From positions 88,501-152,500 of the forward strand of contig JAZGUH010000147.1 of NCBI GenBank assembly GCA_037893225.1: a stretch of DNA of 64,000 nt, written 5' to 3'. This DNA comes from Hippasteria phrygiana. Taxonomy: Eukaryota; Echinodermata; Asteroidea; Valvatida; Goniasteridae. How positions within the stretch are numbered: the stretch's first letter is position 1; the number at the start of each line of letters is the position of its first letter. Below are positions 13,001 to 28,000 of this stretch, in pieces. Position numbers and translations under genes: made by a program. Under the pieces are notes generated by a model. The model did not search any database. It had not been told where the DNA came from and worked only from the letters and a program-made list of their open reading frames with translations.

Positions 13001-16000
13001 ATAGGGTTCAGAGGTTAAAAAAATTAAGTATTTTATTTTCTTTTACATGAGCAGTTAGCAAAAACTGCATGTAACTTAACAACAAATAATATTTTCAGTA
13101 TCTCTTACATCTTTTCTGTTATATGGCTAACAAATCTGTGGTTAGAGAGGTAACGGATGGTGTCCCACTCTGTTAAATTTTGTTACATCCTGCTTGCATG
13201 TCTAGCTTTCTTACTTTTCATCAAATGAAGTCTGAATTAAATTTCTTTTCTTTTGTGTGATTACCGTTTTAATAAAATTAACTTGTAGAGTCAATATATT
13301 GGACTGCCTTTTCAAAATTAGGGCAAAATGGACTCGGATGTAACGGTGGTGTCCCACGTTACATCCTAGCAATTTTGGGAACTTTCTTCCATAATTTATC
13401 TGTAAGCAGTATGTGAAATGTCCATGCAACATGATAACAAAGACTTGGAGTACCTCTTTTTAAAAACATAAAAAAGACTCCCTAAATTGGTGTCATGTGT
13501 TAGTTTGCCACCCTTGATGGAGCGGTGTCCCATGTTACATCCTTGCAGGCTTGCCAAATCAATTATTACATCAAATGTCTTAGCCAACTGTATTTGAGGG
13601 GTATGTAAAAGGATAACATTTTCTAACTACCACATACAGATTTGGATGCTTTAACATGATTATTTATGAATTATGAGCAACATAAACTAAGATGTAACAG
13701 GGACACCGAGTCCCTTGTTACATCGTTGATTTATCCATAGTAAGTCTATGGGAGTTCATGTGAAACTCAAGAGAGAGGACCCTAAACTAAATATTATGTC
13801 ACAATGAATCTAACCTATGATGAAATAATTGTATAGAATCACGTACATGTACATGTGGTGTGACAAATTTATTTCACACCAATTTAAAATTTTTACCAAT
13901 ATGTCACACATTGTGTCTCAACTTCATGGAATGACCCAAATACATTGTGTAAACATTAATTCTTGTGTTCCTTTGCATACAATTATTTTGTAGTTTGCAA
14001 GTTATGTTTTTCAGTCATGGCTAGGGAAGGATTTCTGTGACAATCGCTAAGGACGTCTTGGCCTTTTCGCAAGGAACTGCGTGCAACCTGATATTCAAAA
14101 TTTAACAGGCAGGTCAAAAGAATTTACGGCTCTATTCGATAACCAAAATATCGTATAACAGTCATTTTTTGACCATTACACCCCCCCCCCCCCCCCCCCG
14201 GAAGTGTGTTAAGCATTTGTCCCTCTCTTGTGCTAGGGCTGCGTCATTATTCAATTGCTGAAATTAAACGTCAAACAAACCACACTCACAGTTTTTTGGG
14301 GACCACAAAAATACATGTGGGTACATGTAAAGGCAACGTGGCATTCACACCTGTGAGTTCACCTAGCCGTATGTACACGCCCATACTTATGGGGAAGACC
14401 TTTATATGCACCTTCTTTTGTTTTCCTTTGTTCCTATTGAAATCCGGAGTTTCTCCTCTAAAGAAGATGGATTTCTAAAGCTTCCGCTGTGGGGCTGATT
14501 GTTCTATTGTGTTTTCTGCCCCACAGGAATACGTGTACATGTACATGAACACCAGGTCGTGGAAGTTAAATATTAATCGTGCAAATACATCTATCTGTAC
14601 GGTGTTTATCGGGAATATTAATTTTGCTACAGAAATCATCAGAAATCCATCAATCTCGGTGTCGGAGACAATTCCATTATTATACAGTACACGTAAAGTT
14701 GTAACCGCTGGGGGGGGGGGGGGGGGGGGAGCAGAAAACCATACAACACAGACTAATGCACTCAATTACTCCCATGTCAACTACTGCAGAGATATCTGCA
14801 AGCAGAAAAGAGAAAAATCATATTGACAACTCTGGGCAAATTTGCAGAAGGTTGAGAGGATCTTTTATCTTTGATAGTTGGCTGAATTTTACAAACTTAT
14901 GTGGCGAATGCAAACTTGCCTTATCTTCTTTCAGTATCTTGTTTTTTTTTATACAGGTTGAGAATGAGAGGGTTAGCTCTTGCTGATGAGGGCGCCAATT
15001 AACCCTAACGTCACCAAATACTACAAAATACTACTTGATTAAACAAACTGTAGTATGCAGTACTTTTACTGCACTGGCCTATGCGAATTGAGTAGTATTT
15101 TGTAGTAGAGTGTACTGTACCCCAAGTGAATGCCTAGGATGTTAGAGTTAATATACGGGAATGTTTTGACTACTACTATTGCACATGTTGCAATCGAGAC
15201 TTTCTAAAAATTCATTTTTCACCTTTTACCGACAACAGCATGATTTTGCAAAGAATAGGAATGGGTGTGCCTCACCGCTACAACCCCTCTCTGACAGCGC
15301 CACTCCTGTGCACTGTACATGCAAAACAAAAACAAACAACGTACATGTACAATATCGGTTTAGGGGTAAACACCCAGAGATGCAGTCGAGTCCATCACAA
15401 GTCCCTGCAAGTCCATCACAAGCCCTCCAGTCCTAATCCCAATCACAAGCTATTCAAATGAGCTTTGACAAAGGCATTCCTTTGTCATTGTTCATCCAGT
15501 TACTTGTGACCGGCTTTATGAAAGGACTTCTGACTGGGCTTGCGAAAGTACTTGTGAAAGTACTTACAGGGACTCGACTCCAACTCTGGTAATAACACCA
15601 TGTGGAAATGCGTCTCTTTTATGAGTGTTTGTTGGTTTCGAGAAAAGCCAATAATATACAACTAAGGGTGAACATTTACGAGTAGTATGGGAATCGGGTA
15701 CCCAATTGAAAAAAACAACAAAAAAAACATGGGTACCGAGGTACTTGTTAAAGAAAGTCAAACCCCAAAATTAGATCTTGGAAATTGCTGTTTATATTGT
15801 TTGTAAAGGTCCGCATGTACATACAAATGTACTACAAAATACTACATCGGTGCATCAGTGATGAGCTCTATAGCTTTACGGTGCAAATTGCATTTTCGCA
15901 GGCATCATGAAAGTTAATACGTTTTGTTTTCCATGTAGTACCCTGGTTTTCATTTTGAAAATTCCCGACAAATGACATTCTTTTTCATTGTCTGAAAAAT

Positions 16001-19000
16001 TACTACATGTAAGTCATATGTTTATTTGGATACGGGTACTCTATTCCATAATCTGAAACCGGTTCCTGACATTATTAGCAGTTGGGTACGTACTCGGTTC
16101 ATGAACAGCCCTAATGCAACGTGTTAAAAAGTATGCTTTGTTTGTTTTCAGGAGAGCATATGTGACCCGCTCCAGAAAAAGGTGATATCAGTCGCGCTAT
16201 GCATTTACGTGTTATGGCCCTTTCAACGTTGAGAGGGTAAACATTTTCGTCTAAATCTATTTTTTTTTTTGTCTTTAATGACATCATAAATATCTAAAGT
16301 TTCAGGTTTGGTGCACAACAATGTTGATTTCAGTGAATATAGTGAAAAAATAACCTTTTTAGAGTCCATTGTTCCATTGCATTGTATTAGAACTAAGCTA
16401 TTTCAAAGCCTGTTTTCTCTGTTGTGTCATTTGAACTCCATAGAACTAATTAATATGCAAAAACGCGATATCTCCAGAACGGAAAGGGCTTTGGAGCTCT
16501 GTCATGTACCAAATGCTAAAGTTTCAGGTTTGGTGCACAACAATGTTGATTTCAGTGAATATAGTGAAAAAATAACCTTTTTAGAGTCCATTGTTCCATT
16601 GCATTGTATTAGAACTAAGCTATTTCAAAGCCTGTTTTCTCTGTTGTGTCATTTGAACTCCATAGAACTAATTAATATGCTTACATTGCGGGCTTTCCAA
16701 ACATGCATGGAACTCATTTTTCATATTTTGCGACATAGTATACCTTTTTCCAGAGCGGGTCACATATACATTTGTAGTGTTTGAATTTGAAACGTTGAGT
16801 TACATGTACAATGTACATTTTGTACAGTTCTTCTCATCCCAGTAAACACTTGCAAAAGAGATTATTTTCTCATGGCATTAACTACAAACCTTCACCGCAT
16901 TTGTATACTTCACCATACAAACCTTTCAAACATGTACAATCTACAATGTCTTGTGGCTTTTCCGTCCCTTCTCACAAGCCAGAAAGTGCTGAGCTCATCA
17001 ACTCTTTGTGCTCAGACAAAGTGGACCATTGGATGACTCAACTTGTGATAACTCCATTGTTGAAACAACTGGACTGTTGGCCAACTGGACTGTCTGTGCA
17101 TTCGACTGGAGAGACAAGTCATTGTTGAGACCAGTCGTCCATTGGTACCCTGCACTGCACAATGCCAGCACCGAATCGGTTCCTGGGCCGTGATGTACCG
17201 GGTACTGGTACCTAACTGTACATGTGTAGCTCATCACCACCAAGAAGTTTGACCTCACAACACATGTACATGTATGCATGATGAAATGCTACCAAGTCAC
17301 CCATGCTACATGTATGGTACACTGCCCCCCTTTGTTATGCAAATCACCATCACAAGGCCAAAGACCACTGGAGGTGTGGGCTACAGAGGAAAGTGTGGAA
17401 GAACCAGCCCCTCACACTGAAACAAGACCAGATAATCTGCTCTCTTCACAGTATGAATAGGGTCGGGATGGGTAACTAGATGTACATGTAGTCTACCCAT
17501 ATTACATGGTATCTGCACGTTTCAGAAAGTCAAATTTAAGACTTAAGACCTTTTTAATGCTACCCTGAACAAAATTTAAGACCAACTGGAGATCATTTGT
17601 GCTCGTCGGTCTGACCACTTTAGCATTTTCTGTGTTTTTCATGAAAGTGACCAATACTGATGACCACTGGCTGATTTTTCACATTACGTAATTTATGTAG
17701 ACGCCATCACGGTGTAATTGACCATTAGTGCATTTATCGATCAACAAAAATTAAGGAAAAGATACATTTTCTGCATTGTTATCATGGAAATGACCGCTGC
17801 TGACCACTGAGTGACCCTTGGCCTAAATCTGCACAAAAAAACATTAGGAATTGGCAAGAAACTGACCAAGTCTTGCTGGAACAAACGTGAGAAAGAGTAT
17901 TTTGCACATTTGCCAGAAAATGACCACTACTGACCACTGAGTGACCTTTGAGCCAAATCTGCCAAGACCCTACATGTATATAGGGCTTGGACAGGGAAGC
18001 TTTTGACCAAATATGGGTAAAATCGGCTGAAGAATGTGGAAAAAGAAGCTGCTTTTTCATTTTCACTAAATGACCGCTAGTGACCACTAGCTGACCTTTG
18101 GACAAATTCTGTGTACACCATATGAGGCTCGATCCAGGGATGCAACTGACCAAGTTTGGCTGTCATCGGATGAAGACTGTGGGAGAAGAAGCCTTCTGTA
18201 ATTTTCAATAAAATGACCCCCACTGACCAGTAGGTGGCCTTTGGCCAAATTCTGTGTACAACCTATATGAGGCTCGGTCCATGGATGCAACTGACCAAGT
18301 TTGGCTGTCATCGAATGAAGACTGTGGGAGAAGAAGCATTTTGTAATTTTCAATAAAATGACCCATAGTGATGACCACTAGGTGACTTCTGACCCCGATC
18401 TGACCACACCCCATATGAAGCTTGGGTCATTTGTCAATATGGCCAAGTTTGGTTGAAATCGGACCAAGCGTTTGGGAGAAGAAGCATTTTAAAGGATCAT
18501 TGGAAAGAAGAAACAGCTCAAATACTGTGTCTTAGTCGTTCAGTGGACTACATGTAAGGTAAAGAAAGAAATCGGACGAATACAATATATATATCAGCGT
18601 GCTTCGCATGAATGATATAATGACACAAGACAACTCTTTCAGTTTACAGAAATGTCAAATGTGTTTATTTAAGAGTGATAAAAACAAATAACCAAAACAA
18701 TTCCTTCTTTCATATTTGCACTTTATGTTTCTTTTTTCCCAAAGTAAACTTCAGTTCAGCCCCTGCCCTAGCCCACAGATGTTTACTGGGTATTCTGCTT
18801 GCATTTCTTGGAAAAACTATTTCAAAAAATAAATGCATAAATAAATACACAAATAAATAAAAAGTAAAAATAAAAATCTGCTTCCCTATTTTAACGGCCC
18901 GACCATAAACTTATTTTCAAAAAAAGGTTTTCCCGAAAACACCTTTTTCAACAACCTTTTACGTCAAAAACACTCGTTACAATTTTGCTGTCCGTATTAT

Positions 19001-22000
19001 TTTGTTCGGTTGCCTTCTTCATTCGCTTTTTTTCAGAAAAGAATTATTTCGTCCCGATATCCGATCATAGCTTAATTCGCTGTGCCGGTGTCAAGCGCCC
19101 ATGCATACAGTGATATCAGTCTGGTTTCCGCCGCGCCAAGCTTTGGTTCCCGCCGCACGGCAAGGACTACACATGTACATGTACATGATGAAAGAACCGG
19201 AACCAGTCTATGGAAATACATGTACATGTATAGCGTACGTAACAAGTCGTCTTTGACATCGTTAAAATGCCAAATAGACATCGTTGGAGAAAGAACATTT
19301 CTGCTTTTTAATTCACAGAACTTGGCCTCCCTTTTCTACATGTAGTTGGGTTTGTGTATTTTCCTTTTTAGAGTTTGCACGTACTTGGTACAGCCATGGA
19401 GGAAGGAAAAGAGACAGCGTACGTAGTGCATGCATTGTTAATTTCTGCAGCGGCAGCACGTGGCTCATTGCATGCCCGCTTTGCGCTATACACACAGTGC
19501 AGTCACGCACGCTGATACTTCGCGATATACTGACAGTGCTATGCATGTTGGCCATTTAAATTCTCCATATTCTTTTCGACTCATCGACCTTACATATTTT
19601 TACAATAATCAAAGCAAGTTTTTTGAAGAAAAAGCCGATCTTCGATCTGCTTGTCTGCGCTGCCATGACAGACCAACCGCAACGCAAAATTTGTCAACCT
19701 TGTTCCCGGTGCCGCTATGCTAAACGAAGCGCGAACGTACGTACGTACGTACGCGTGCACATATGGAATCGATGTTGCAAGCGGTGACTAGACGATTTCA
19801 TGTGGATCACACGCATGACACGTGCACTTTTAAAATTAAAATAAATAAAAAATAAAAAATAAATACATTGTACGTCGGGAAACAATGGCATTTATCGCCT
19901 TTTTTTTTCTTCCCACAAGTGCCAGCGAAAATCATCTTTTATGCTATCTTTATCATCCTCAAGATCATTATTGTAATTTTGCAGAGTTGTATTAGAGTCC
20001 CTGCAAGTCCTTTCACAGGTCCTTTCACAAGTCCTTTCGCAAGCCCAGTCAGAAGTCCTTTCATAAAGCCGGTCACAAGTAACTAGATGAACAATGACAA
20101 AGGAATGCCTTTGTCACAGCTCATTTGAATAGCTTGTGATTGGGATTAGGACTGGAGGGCTTGTGATGGACTTGCAGCGACTTGCAGGGACTTGTGAAAG
20201 GACTTGCAGGGACTCTAATACAACTCTGTAATTTTGAAAGCATTGCATTTTGCACAACTAAATCTTAAACCTCCGAAAATCATGCAACTTGTGGCTTTCA
20301 CTGCAGTGTGGTATTAATATATTCAGACGTGCGGGGGTTAATGTAACAACTTACATGTTTGTATTTCCAGCCGTAAACTACTCCAATCTGGGCCAACTTA
20401 TGTACATCTACCTATTCATCCATGATCTACATGTACCATATGATCTACGTGCTGACGACTGGTAGCACACGTGGATTGTACACGTATATTTCGGATCCCG
20501 AGGATGGAACGCTCGGTAAATGTCTGCCATGTGCCATCAGTTTTACGGGAAAATTCGCTACGCGTTTGCCATCTTTTTTACGCGTTGTGTGATTGTTATT
20601 AACGAGCTGATGGATAGGAAAATTCATTACTTGCCAAGTCCATCTTTTTAAGACCTTCGAGAACTCAATTTAATACTTTTTAATGCTTTTTAAGGCCTTA
20701 AATTTGGATTTTATAATTCAATTTAAGACTTTTGAAGACTTTTTAAAGACCCGCGGACACCCTGTATTAGGCGTAGAAGTGCTATAGCCCAGGACTGGGC
20801 TCGAACCCACAACTTGCAGTTACCCGCAGACCAGGGTTGATAATCTTTTTTTTTTTAATTTAAATCAATTTTTTATTTCTTTTACCATCACACCATTGGC
20901 ATAAAACATTTGTTCTAAATATGTCAATTTAAATGACCATCATTGAAAGTCGAGTATAACCACACACAATTGTTCATAAAATCAGTACTGAAATCCCTTT
21001 CATTTATCATATTCTTTTCTAGAATACAAAGTTTGTCTTAAAATCTCTGTTACAGCATCACCATCATACTGCACATTTCTCATCCAAGTTGATAACAGGA
21101 ACCCCCCTCCTCTCTACACACAACCATGGTGGAATAAAACTATTTAATGCAGCCACCATATTTTATTTAACGCACTGTCCTTATTTTGATCCCGTAAAAG
21201 TTTTTACGATTTTTGCGGTGGAAATATTGTCCTTCGGCGTCATTTTGCATATTTGCAGCTGTAGAATGGGAACCAGACAATGGAACTTTCAATGGACAGA
21301 GCACCATTGAAGATTTAGGCCTATGTTAAAATATAAACGGTTTAGCAGAGACGATGATGCAAAATTTACAATTTTGGAAAATGGTAAAAATTTATTAAAA
21401 ATCATTAAAAGTCCCAACACAACATTTTTTAATTGTCAATTTGTATACAACTCAGCAGAAAGTCCTTAATGCCTGATGAACTGGATACAAATTTGGGGGG
21501 GGGGGGGGGGGGGGTGGGGGTGGGGGGGGGTGGGGGTGGGGGGGGGTGGGGGTGGGGGTGGGGGTGGGGGGGATCGGGGGGGGTATCAATTGATAGGTGC
21601 ATTACATGCATTGAGTTATTTAAACTAAGAGAGGAATACTGTATCATGCATGCAGGTAGTACATTACACACACAATGTACTTCAGAATCATACATGTATG
21701 CATTGTACACAAGATAAATGTAGTACACTGTTTCAGGAAACTAGCCTATACATCCCTTTAGAGTGAGTATAAGCGATTTAAAGTTAATGACAGTCAAATC
21801 TGAATAACAGAAATTGTTTTTACATTAAAAAAATATATTTAAAAAAATCAAAACCAGATTTTTATTAGTGATTTTCCACTGAAATGCAAATGAAAATACT
21901 GCATAACCATCGACAGTCGAATTGTTTTTCACGGTCAAAGTCAACTTGTCTGGGAGATGGGAAAATGGTCGAGTTGTCTCAACAGCGACTATTAAAACAG

Positions 22001-25000
22001 TCAAGTTGTCTCACAGTCGGGTTGTCTCTAGGGTCAAGTTGTCTCAAGTTGAGTTGGTCAATGGTCAAGTTATCGGACATTCAACACTCTTAAATTCTCA
22101 TTCAGCTCCCTGAACTGAAAATGTACATTTGTTTTATACCCACTTTGACAAAGGTTGATAACAAACGTCGATGGAATTAAAAGTGTGATGACCAGGTCAA
22201 CAGGCCGGAGATTGATCTCAAAAGGGTCACAGCCACAATCAGTGACCGCCAGAGGCAGAGGTGAGATCCATTCTAATGCCTTCCTAATCACTACTGGCCA
22301 GTAAAGATCGGGTCATCAAACTTTAGGTTCCTTTTATCCGTACCTGGATTCCTTCTTTGGTGTGCCAGCTCATCTTCTTCTGGTTTGCGATCACGGCGGC
22401 GGTGACCGTGGTCCCGTTGTTGCCTCCCCATCCTACCAGCATACAGCCGAGTCTGGGTTTGCGACGCTCCGTGCGGAATTTCACCTGTGTACTTACAGGG
22501 GTAACCTATGCATTTAATAAAAACAAAAAAACAGGACATGTTCACAGCAACTTACATGGGCTGGAAACTTGCCAAAGTCGATAATATATAATGATCTGGC
22601 TTACGTCCTTGAGCAAGACACTTAGCTTCTCTCCACCTCATAGCAAATACACTTTTAAATAAACCCTAACCACCTAGGCATTTTTACTAGGAGGCTTCCT
22701 CAACCTGTGAAAATCCAACATTGTGCAGAAGACCTATGGCACATTCTTTGGACTTAGGAAATTGGGCCAGCTAGAGCTCCATGTAAAGTAATGGTGCCAA
22801 GGCCCTGCACTAGTACTGAACCCATCAAAACTTGACAAAACCTGCTGTTGGAGTTTCGAAGGCTTGGGGTAGTTATTAAGGAAGGTGTCTTATTATTTTT
22901 AGGTGCAGCCACAGCACTTGAGATGGTTGTCACTAAGGGTAGACCATCATAAAGACTCCATACTGAAGGTACATGTAAGCTATAAAGTATTTTTGTCTTC
23001 AGGTTTTTCTATTACAGCAAAATTACATGAAAATTTGTTTTGCTGTTGATCAGTAATTCACATCTTTTTTCATTCACAAAGTACAATGTACATGTACATG
23101 TAGCACAGTAATTATTGGGACAAAACCTCGTCCTCGCCGCACACCAACAACGTTATTTTTCAAATTTCAAGGAAACAAAATTACAACCCCTAAAATTTAT
23201 TCGAACGTAAAAGTCTGCAGAAAGCCGATAACTCCAATGCGTAATTAAATAAAAACAACGATAAGGTTTACTTTTTGTCTCACAAAATACGAAATGACCT
23301 TAGTCAAACCCCCAACTACGACGCGAATAATACAGTGGTAACACTGCAAAATATTGGTTAACAGAGGGCGCTAGTCATCAACGGCAAAGAAAGCTCCAGA
23401 AGAGCAAAATCTGGGGACGTTTGACAACGATGCACTTGCAGACAAATTTCTAGCATATTTTGGTGGTAAACAAACCTCTTTGAACTTGTTTGTATTGGAA
23501 TATTTTCTGTTGATCCAAGAAAATCGGTCATGTCTGGGTCATATGCGGTTTTAAACCACTGTGCATGCAGTAATAGTGCTCAAGGCACTTTAGGCATTAT
23601 GTACATTGTACATGATTTCTGAGAAGGTAATTTGTCACAGAGTTACATGCAGTTTCATCAGTCGGGCGGAATTCAATACATTGTACCTCCTATTCACTGA
23701 GGCGGACAAAATAGGAGCCTTTGTCACATCCGGCATTGAAGTCCGACTATGCATTGTACAATGTATTTACTTTTACTGAGTTTTCTCACCCCAATCCCAA
23801 CAATTCAGAAAAGGCGTCATAAAATGGGGATTTGTATGGCGCGGGCCCGGCAGCGAATTTTTTTTTCCCAAACGATATCCAAATGGGGTTAACCCTAGGA
23901 GATTTCCGACTTGACTTCCCTTTTTAAAAAAATCCTCCGGAGCCACGAATTACATGAATTAGGAAAAAAAATGAATTCGAACGTAATGAAATTCCAGACT
24001 TTATTTCCCTTTTAGAAGAAATCCTCCAAAGCTAGAAATTAAAAAAACAATAAAATTGGTAACGCTGAGGTCTCGAACCCGGTGCCTTCTGCCTACATGT
24101 GTAGCACCGTATCCACTAGGCCATCGGAATACCTCGAGAATTCATTGCATTATATACCCAGCCCTGTAACGCATGCGTACGTATATTAAAAGTATTATAG
24201 AGGGCGCTCAACAATGTTTGGGAAAAACAAAATTCGCGGCCCGGCACTGGTGTTTTATGATGGTTGGATGCACTAAAACAACCATAAGCAGCTCCCTCAT
24301 TGTCGGCAGATTTACTGCTGTTTTGTATCTTTGGAAGGATTTAAAGTCTCAAAAGATCCCCCCTTAAGTTTATTTGGTTTTGTTCTCGTTTCCTTCTTTT
24401 TCTGTCCCACGCCCTTCTTTATCTCGGTCCTTCTTTAATCCCCCTAATCTTCCTATCGACCACTCCTAGTCTCCTACTCCGTGTTATTTTTAGTTTGTGA
24501 AGGATTGGACTCGCCCCTTTTAGGCTTTTGGTGACCCTGTTTGAATACAATCTCGCGCAGCCCTTCACTGTCTCAACAGACGTAAGCAATAGACTGGAAA
24601 CACAATGTGTACCTCCATCGATATACATACATGTACATGTACAGGGTAATAGATTAGAATAACTGGTTTGCGGTAGCACCATGTAATCAATCTCTTTTGT
24701 GAGTTTGTGTGGTTCTGAAAAGAACCGGAGGGAACTCAACGTTTCGGACAGTATGCTCTGCCCGTCGTCAGGAGAATGTGGAGTTATTTCTCCCGACGAC
24801 GGGCAGAGCATACTGTCCGAAACGTTGAGTTCCCTCCGGTTCTTTTCAGAACCACACAAACTCACAAAAGAGATGGATTACATGGTGCTACCGCAAACCA
24901 GTTATTCTAATCTATTGCCCTTTCACCATGCAAACCTTCAAATATCATTTGATATACAGGGTGTCTCTCAAAATACGCAACAGTTAATAAAACCATGATT

Positions 25001-28000
25001 ATATGAAAACCCAGTATCATAACCATATTTTGTTTATATTGTACTATGCACTAGGGCATCAACTTCAATTTGAGACCAGTTTCGGTTCGTTCACTTTCCG
25101 GATGGCTGAACAATCATTGTTTGAATGAGGTGGAGTAAAATGCTATTTGTTACATGTTAGAGAATTTTAATGAAGAACGACACCAATTGAATTTCACATG
25201 TTCTTTAATAACAAAACTTAACAAAAGCATTTGCTTTATCTTAAAAACAACCTTCTATCAACAGGAACATCAATTGAATATTTAAAACAATGGTTTGAAA
25301 ACCGTTCAAAGTCATCATGGCACTGGCTCTTCAACGTTCAACTTAAGCTCGAACTCCCTCAACATGACCACCTTCTCTGTCGATGCATAACTGCACGATC
25401 TTGTTAAATTAAGTGCCCATCAGACAATGTCAGACAGGCCTGGTGTACATGTAAGTTATAATCAGTGTCCCAAAGCCCATCCTTCAAAGGATTAGGCAAA
25501 GCAAAAACAGATCATCAAGCCATTTACACAACATGTAACAAATGGCATTTTACCCCACCTCATTCAAACAATGGTTGCTCAGCCAATCGGAAAGTGAACG
25601 ACCTGAAACTGGTCTCAAGTTGAAGCTGATGCTCTAGCGCATCTACACAAATGTATACCATATCATGTACATGTACAGATGTATGTATATGTATGGTTAT
25701 GATATTGGGTTTTCCTATAATCACGGTTTTAGCAACTGTTGCGTTTTTCAAGAGACACCCTGTACATTCGCCATCTGGTACATTTACGTTTACCAACCAG
25801 TAACCCTCTGCTGAAAACCAGAAGCATCAGCGGATCCTCTGATTCTTGAAATGATCAGCAGCCGATTTCACGAAACCGTGCGCAACTTACGCCATTGCGT
25901 AAGACTTGCGCTATAAAAATGTTGCGCAGCTGCGCTACATCCTTGCGATCCATTTCACGAAACAGTGCGTAGCTGCGCAAAGTTTTATTTATTTCATACA
26001 TCGTGGACGAGGCTGAATGCCGCTTTCACGACGACTGTTTTAGTACAACAATAAAAATACATGGAACAGTCGTAAAATTGAACTGTGGGGCGCTATTTTG
26101 AAGCTTTTCACTTTTGAAACATCGCTCCGAAAAAAGAATTGATGGCAACTTTCGGAAATATCTCACAGGTAAACCTGCACCGGATGATCATTTCATTACT
26201 CTCTGAAATAATCTAGTGAATTTAATTAATGATTTGAACAACTAACGGCTCTGCTGTGCTCACGCTCAGCTAGCTAAGTCATCATTTCGGTGTTTTGTGC
26301 CAACAATTTAAGCCACCTAAAACGAGTGCGTATTAGTTACGCCATAATTTGTGACGCAAATCAGCGACTTACGCACTGCGTAACTTTCGTGAAATCGATT
26401 TTAAAAATATCACAGATGATGCGCAACTTACGCAATAAATTGTGGCGTAAGCAGAGTTGAGCAATTGGCTGCTGGACTGCAAAATGCACTAAATAAAAAT
26501 AAAAAGACGCAAGGCGTTGGGGCTCTGTACAATAACATTATACATTGTAAATGAAACTGCAGTACAGTCAATTTAGACAAGAGGAAATACGAACCCAAAC
26601 TTTTAGAATGATGCGGTTCATATTTCACAAACAAAAATAGTTTTAATAGTTTTTTTTAGTAAGCTTGTATTTTATTTTCTAATGGATCGGTTGACATTTT
26701 TGGGTTTTTCCAGTTCATTTTTTCACTGGTAAAAACAAATCCAGGCGGCCCCAAAAAGGAAGTGGGCAGGTATGCTAAACATGTTTTTTTTATTTTGCCT
26801 AAGGTGGAAGGAATTGTAACAAACAGTATACAAATAATGTGGGTGCAAAGTTCAGAATAAGTTTCTCTCCATTGCATCAATGTTAAAATTGTGATTCATT
26901 ATTTGTTTTAAAACACCTGAACAAATCCTTGTCATCTGATTGATCAGTGCCGCCCAAGTTGCATTGATTATTTTTGCTGTGGAATGGAACTTTTTGCAAT
27001 CATTGACCAACTATAATTAGTCAAGGGGATTTATCCAGACATTGCATAAAACCATCTATTTCTTTATTGCTCAATCCGGTATTAAGAATTCAGATGTTAT
27101 TAATTTCATTTGTCTTTTATATGAATTGTTAGTTCATAATATATAGAAGGGATGTGTTTTGGAACATCTGTTAATAAATAATACAGAAATAGTGGGGAAA
27201 AAACTCTTGTTTTGTTTTGTTATTTGTATCGGTGTGTTGTGTAGTGTTTGTGAGACAATAATCTTGCATTTCATAGTGCTTAAAATATATAGCTACATGT
27301 AAATGAAAAAACATGCTTTATCTGTTAAAAACAGATGTGATTCTGAAAAGATTTGCTTGACTGTCCTTTAAAATATAATTTGAAGTCTCAAAGAATGCAG
27401 ACTAATGCATGGTGAAAAAAACGTTAACCCTAACTACCCAAAGCCTTGCAAACTCCAACAGCAGGTTTTGTCAAGTTTTGTTGATGGGTTCAGTACTGCA
27501 GGGCCTTGGCACCATTACTTTACATGGCAGGGTTCGACCTTAACGCTGGTCCGCTAGACAAATTCTAGTCAAAACAGCGGCGGTCTAGTCAAAACCCTTT
27601 TCTAAGTAGTCCGGCGGTCTAGTGAAAAAAATGCCAAGATAAGCTAAGCGCGCGCGTCTTCAGAGCCAGATTGTCAACAGCGATCCCCGATTGCGTGGAG
27701 TTTACTCTCACTTCAGCTAAGGCTGTTCGATATCCATTTATTTTGATACCGAAATATTGGCAGAAAAATATCGCGATATTCGATATTATCGTGATGACGT
27801 CACTTTTTCATTACCGGGGGGGGGGGGGGGGGGGGGGGGGGCGGTTTGACAAAGCTTCCCTTCGCTCGTTGAGTATTTGGAGTTTTACGACATTTACCTT
27901 CAGTTTGCTACTTTATAGCACTCCAGAAAGACTAGCGTTTGTTTCTATTTCAGCATTGTTGATTAGTAACACAGATGATAATACCATGGACGATCACATG

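Larger units (their letters stand above)
5120..22343 (-). other. intron 2 of ISYNA1, 17.2 kb
   Basis: No conserved coding exon was found between exons 3 and 2. The intron holds the TIR elements, fold-backs, tandem arrays and tRNA-related sequences listed separately. Unlisted stretches, such as about 9700-10540, 11490-12740, 13940-14990 and 18500-19730, are AT-rich with scattered TACATGTA and nothing else I can name. Confidence 0.7.

Noticed and set aside
24419..24998. Two proteins with the same N-terminal sequence on opposite strands
   Set aside because: Both arise from the arms of one inverted repeat; neither has a recognisable domain.
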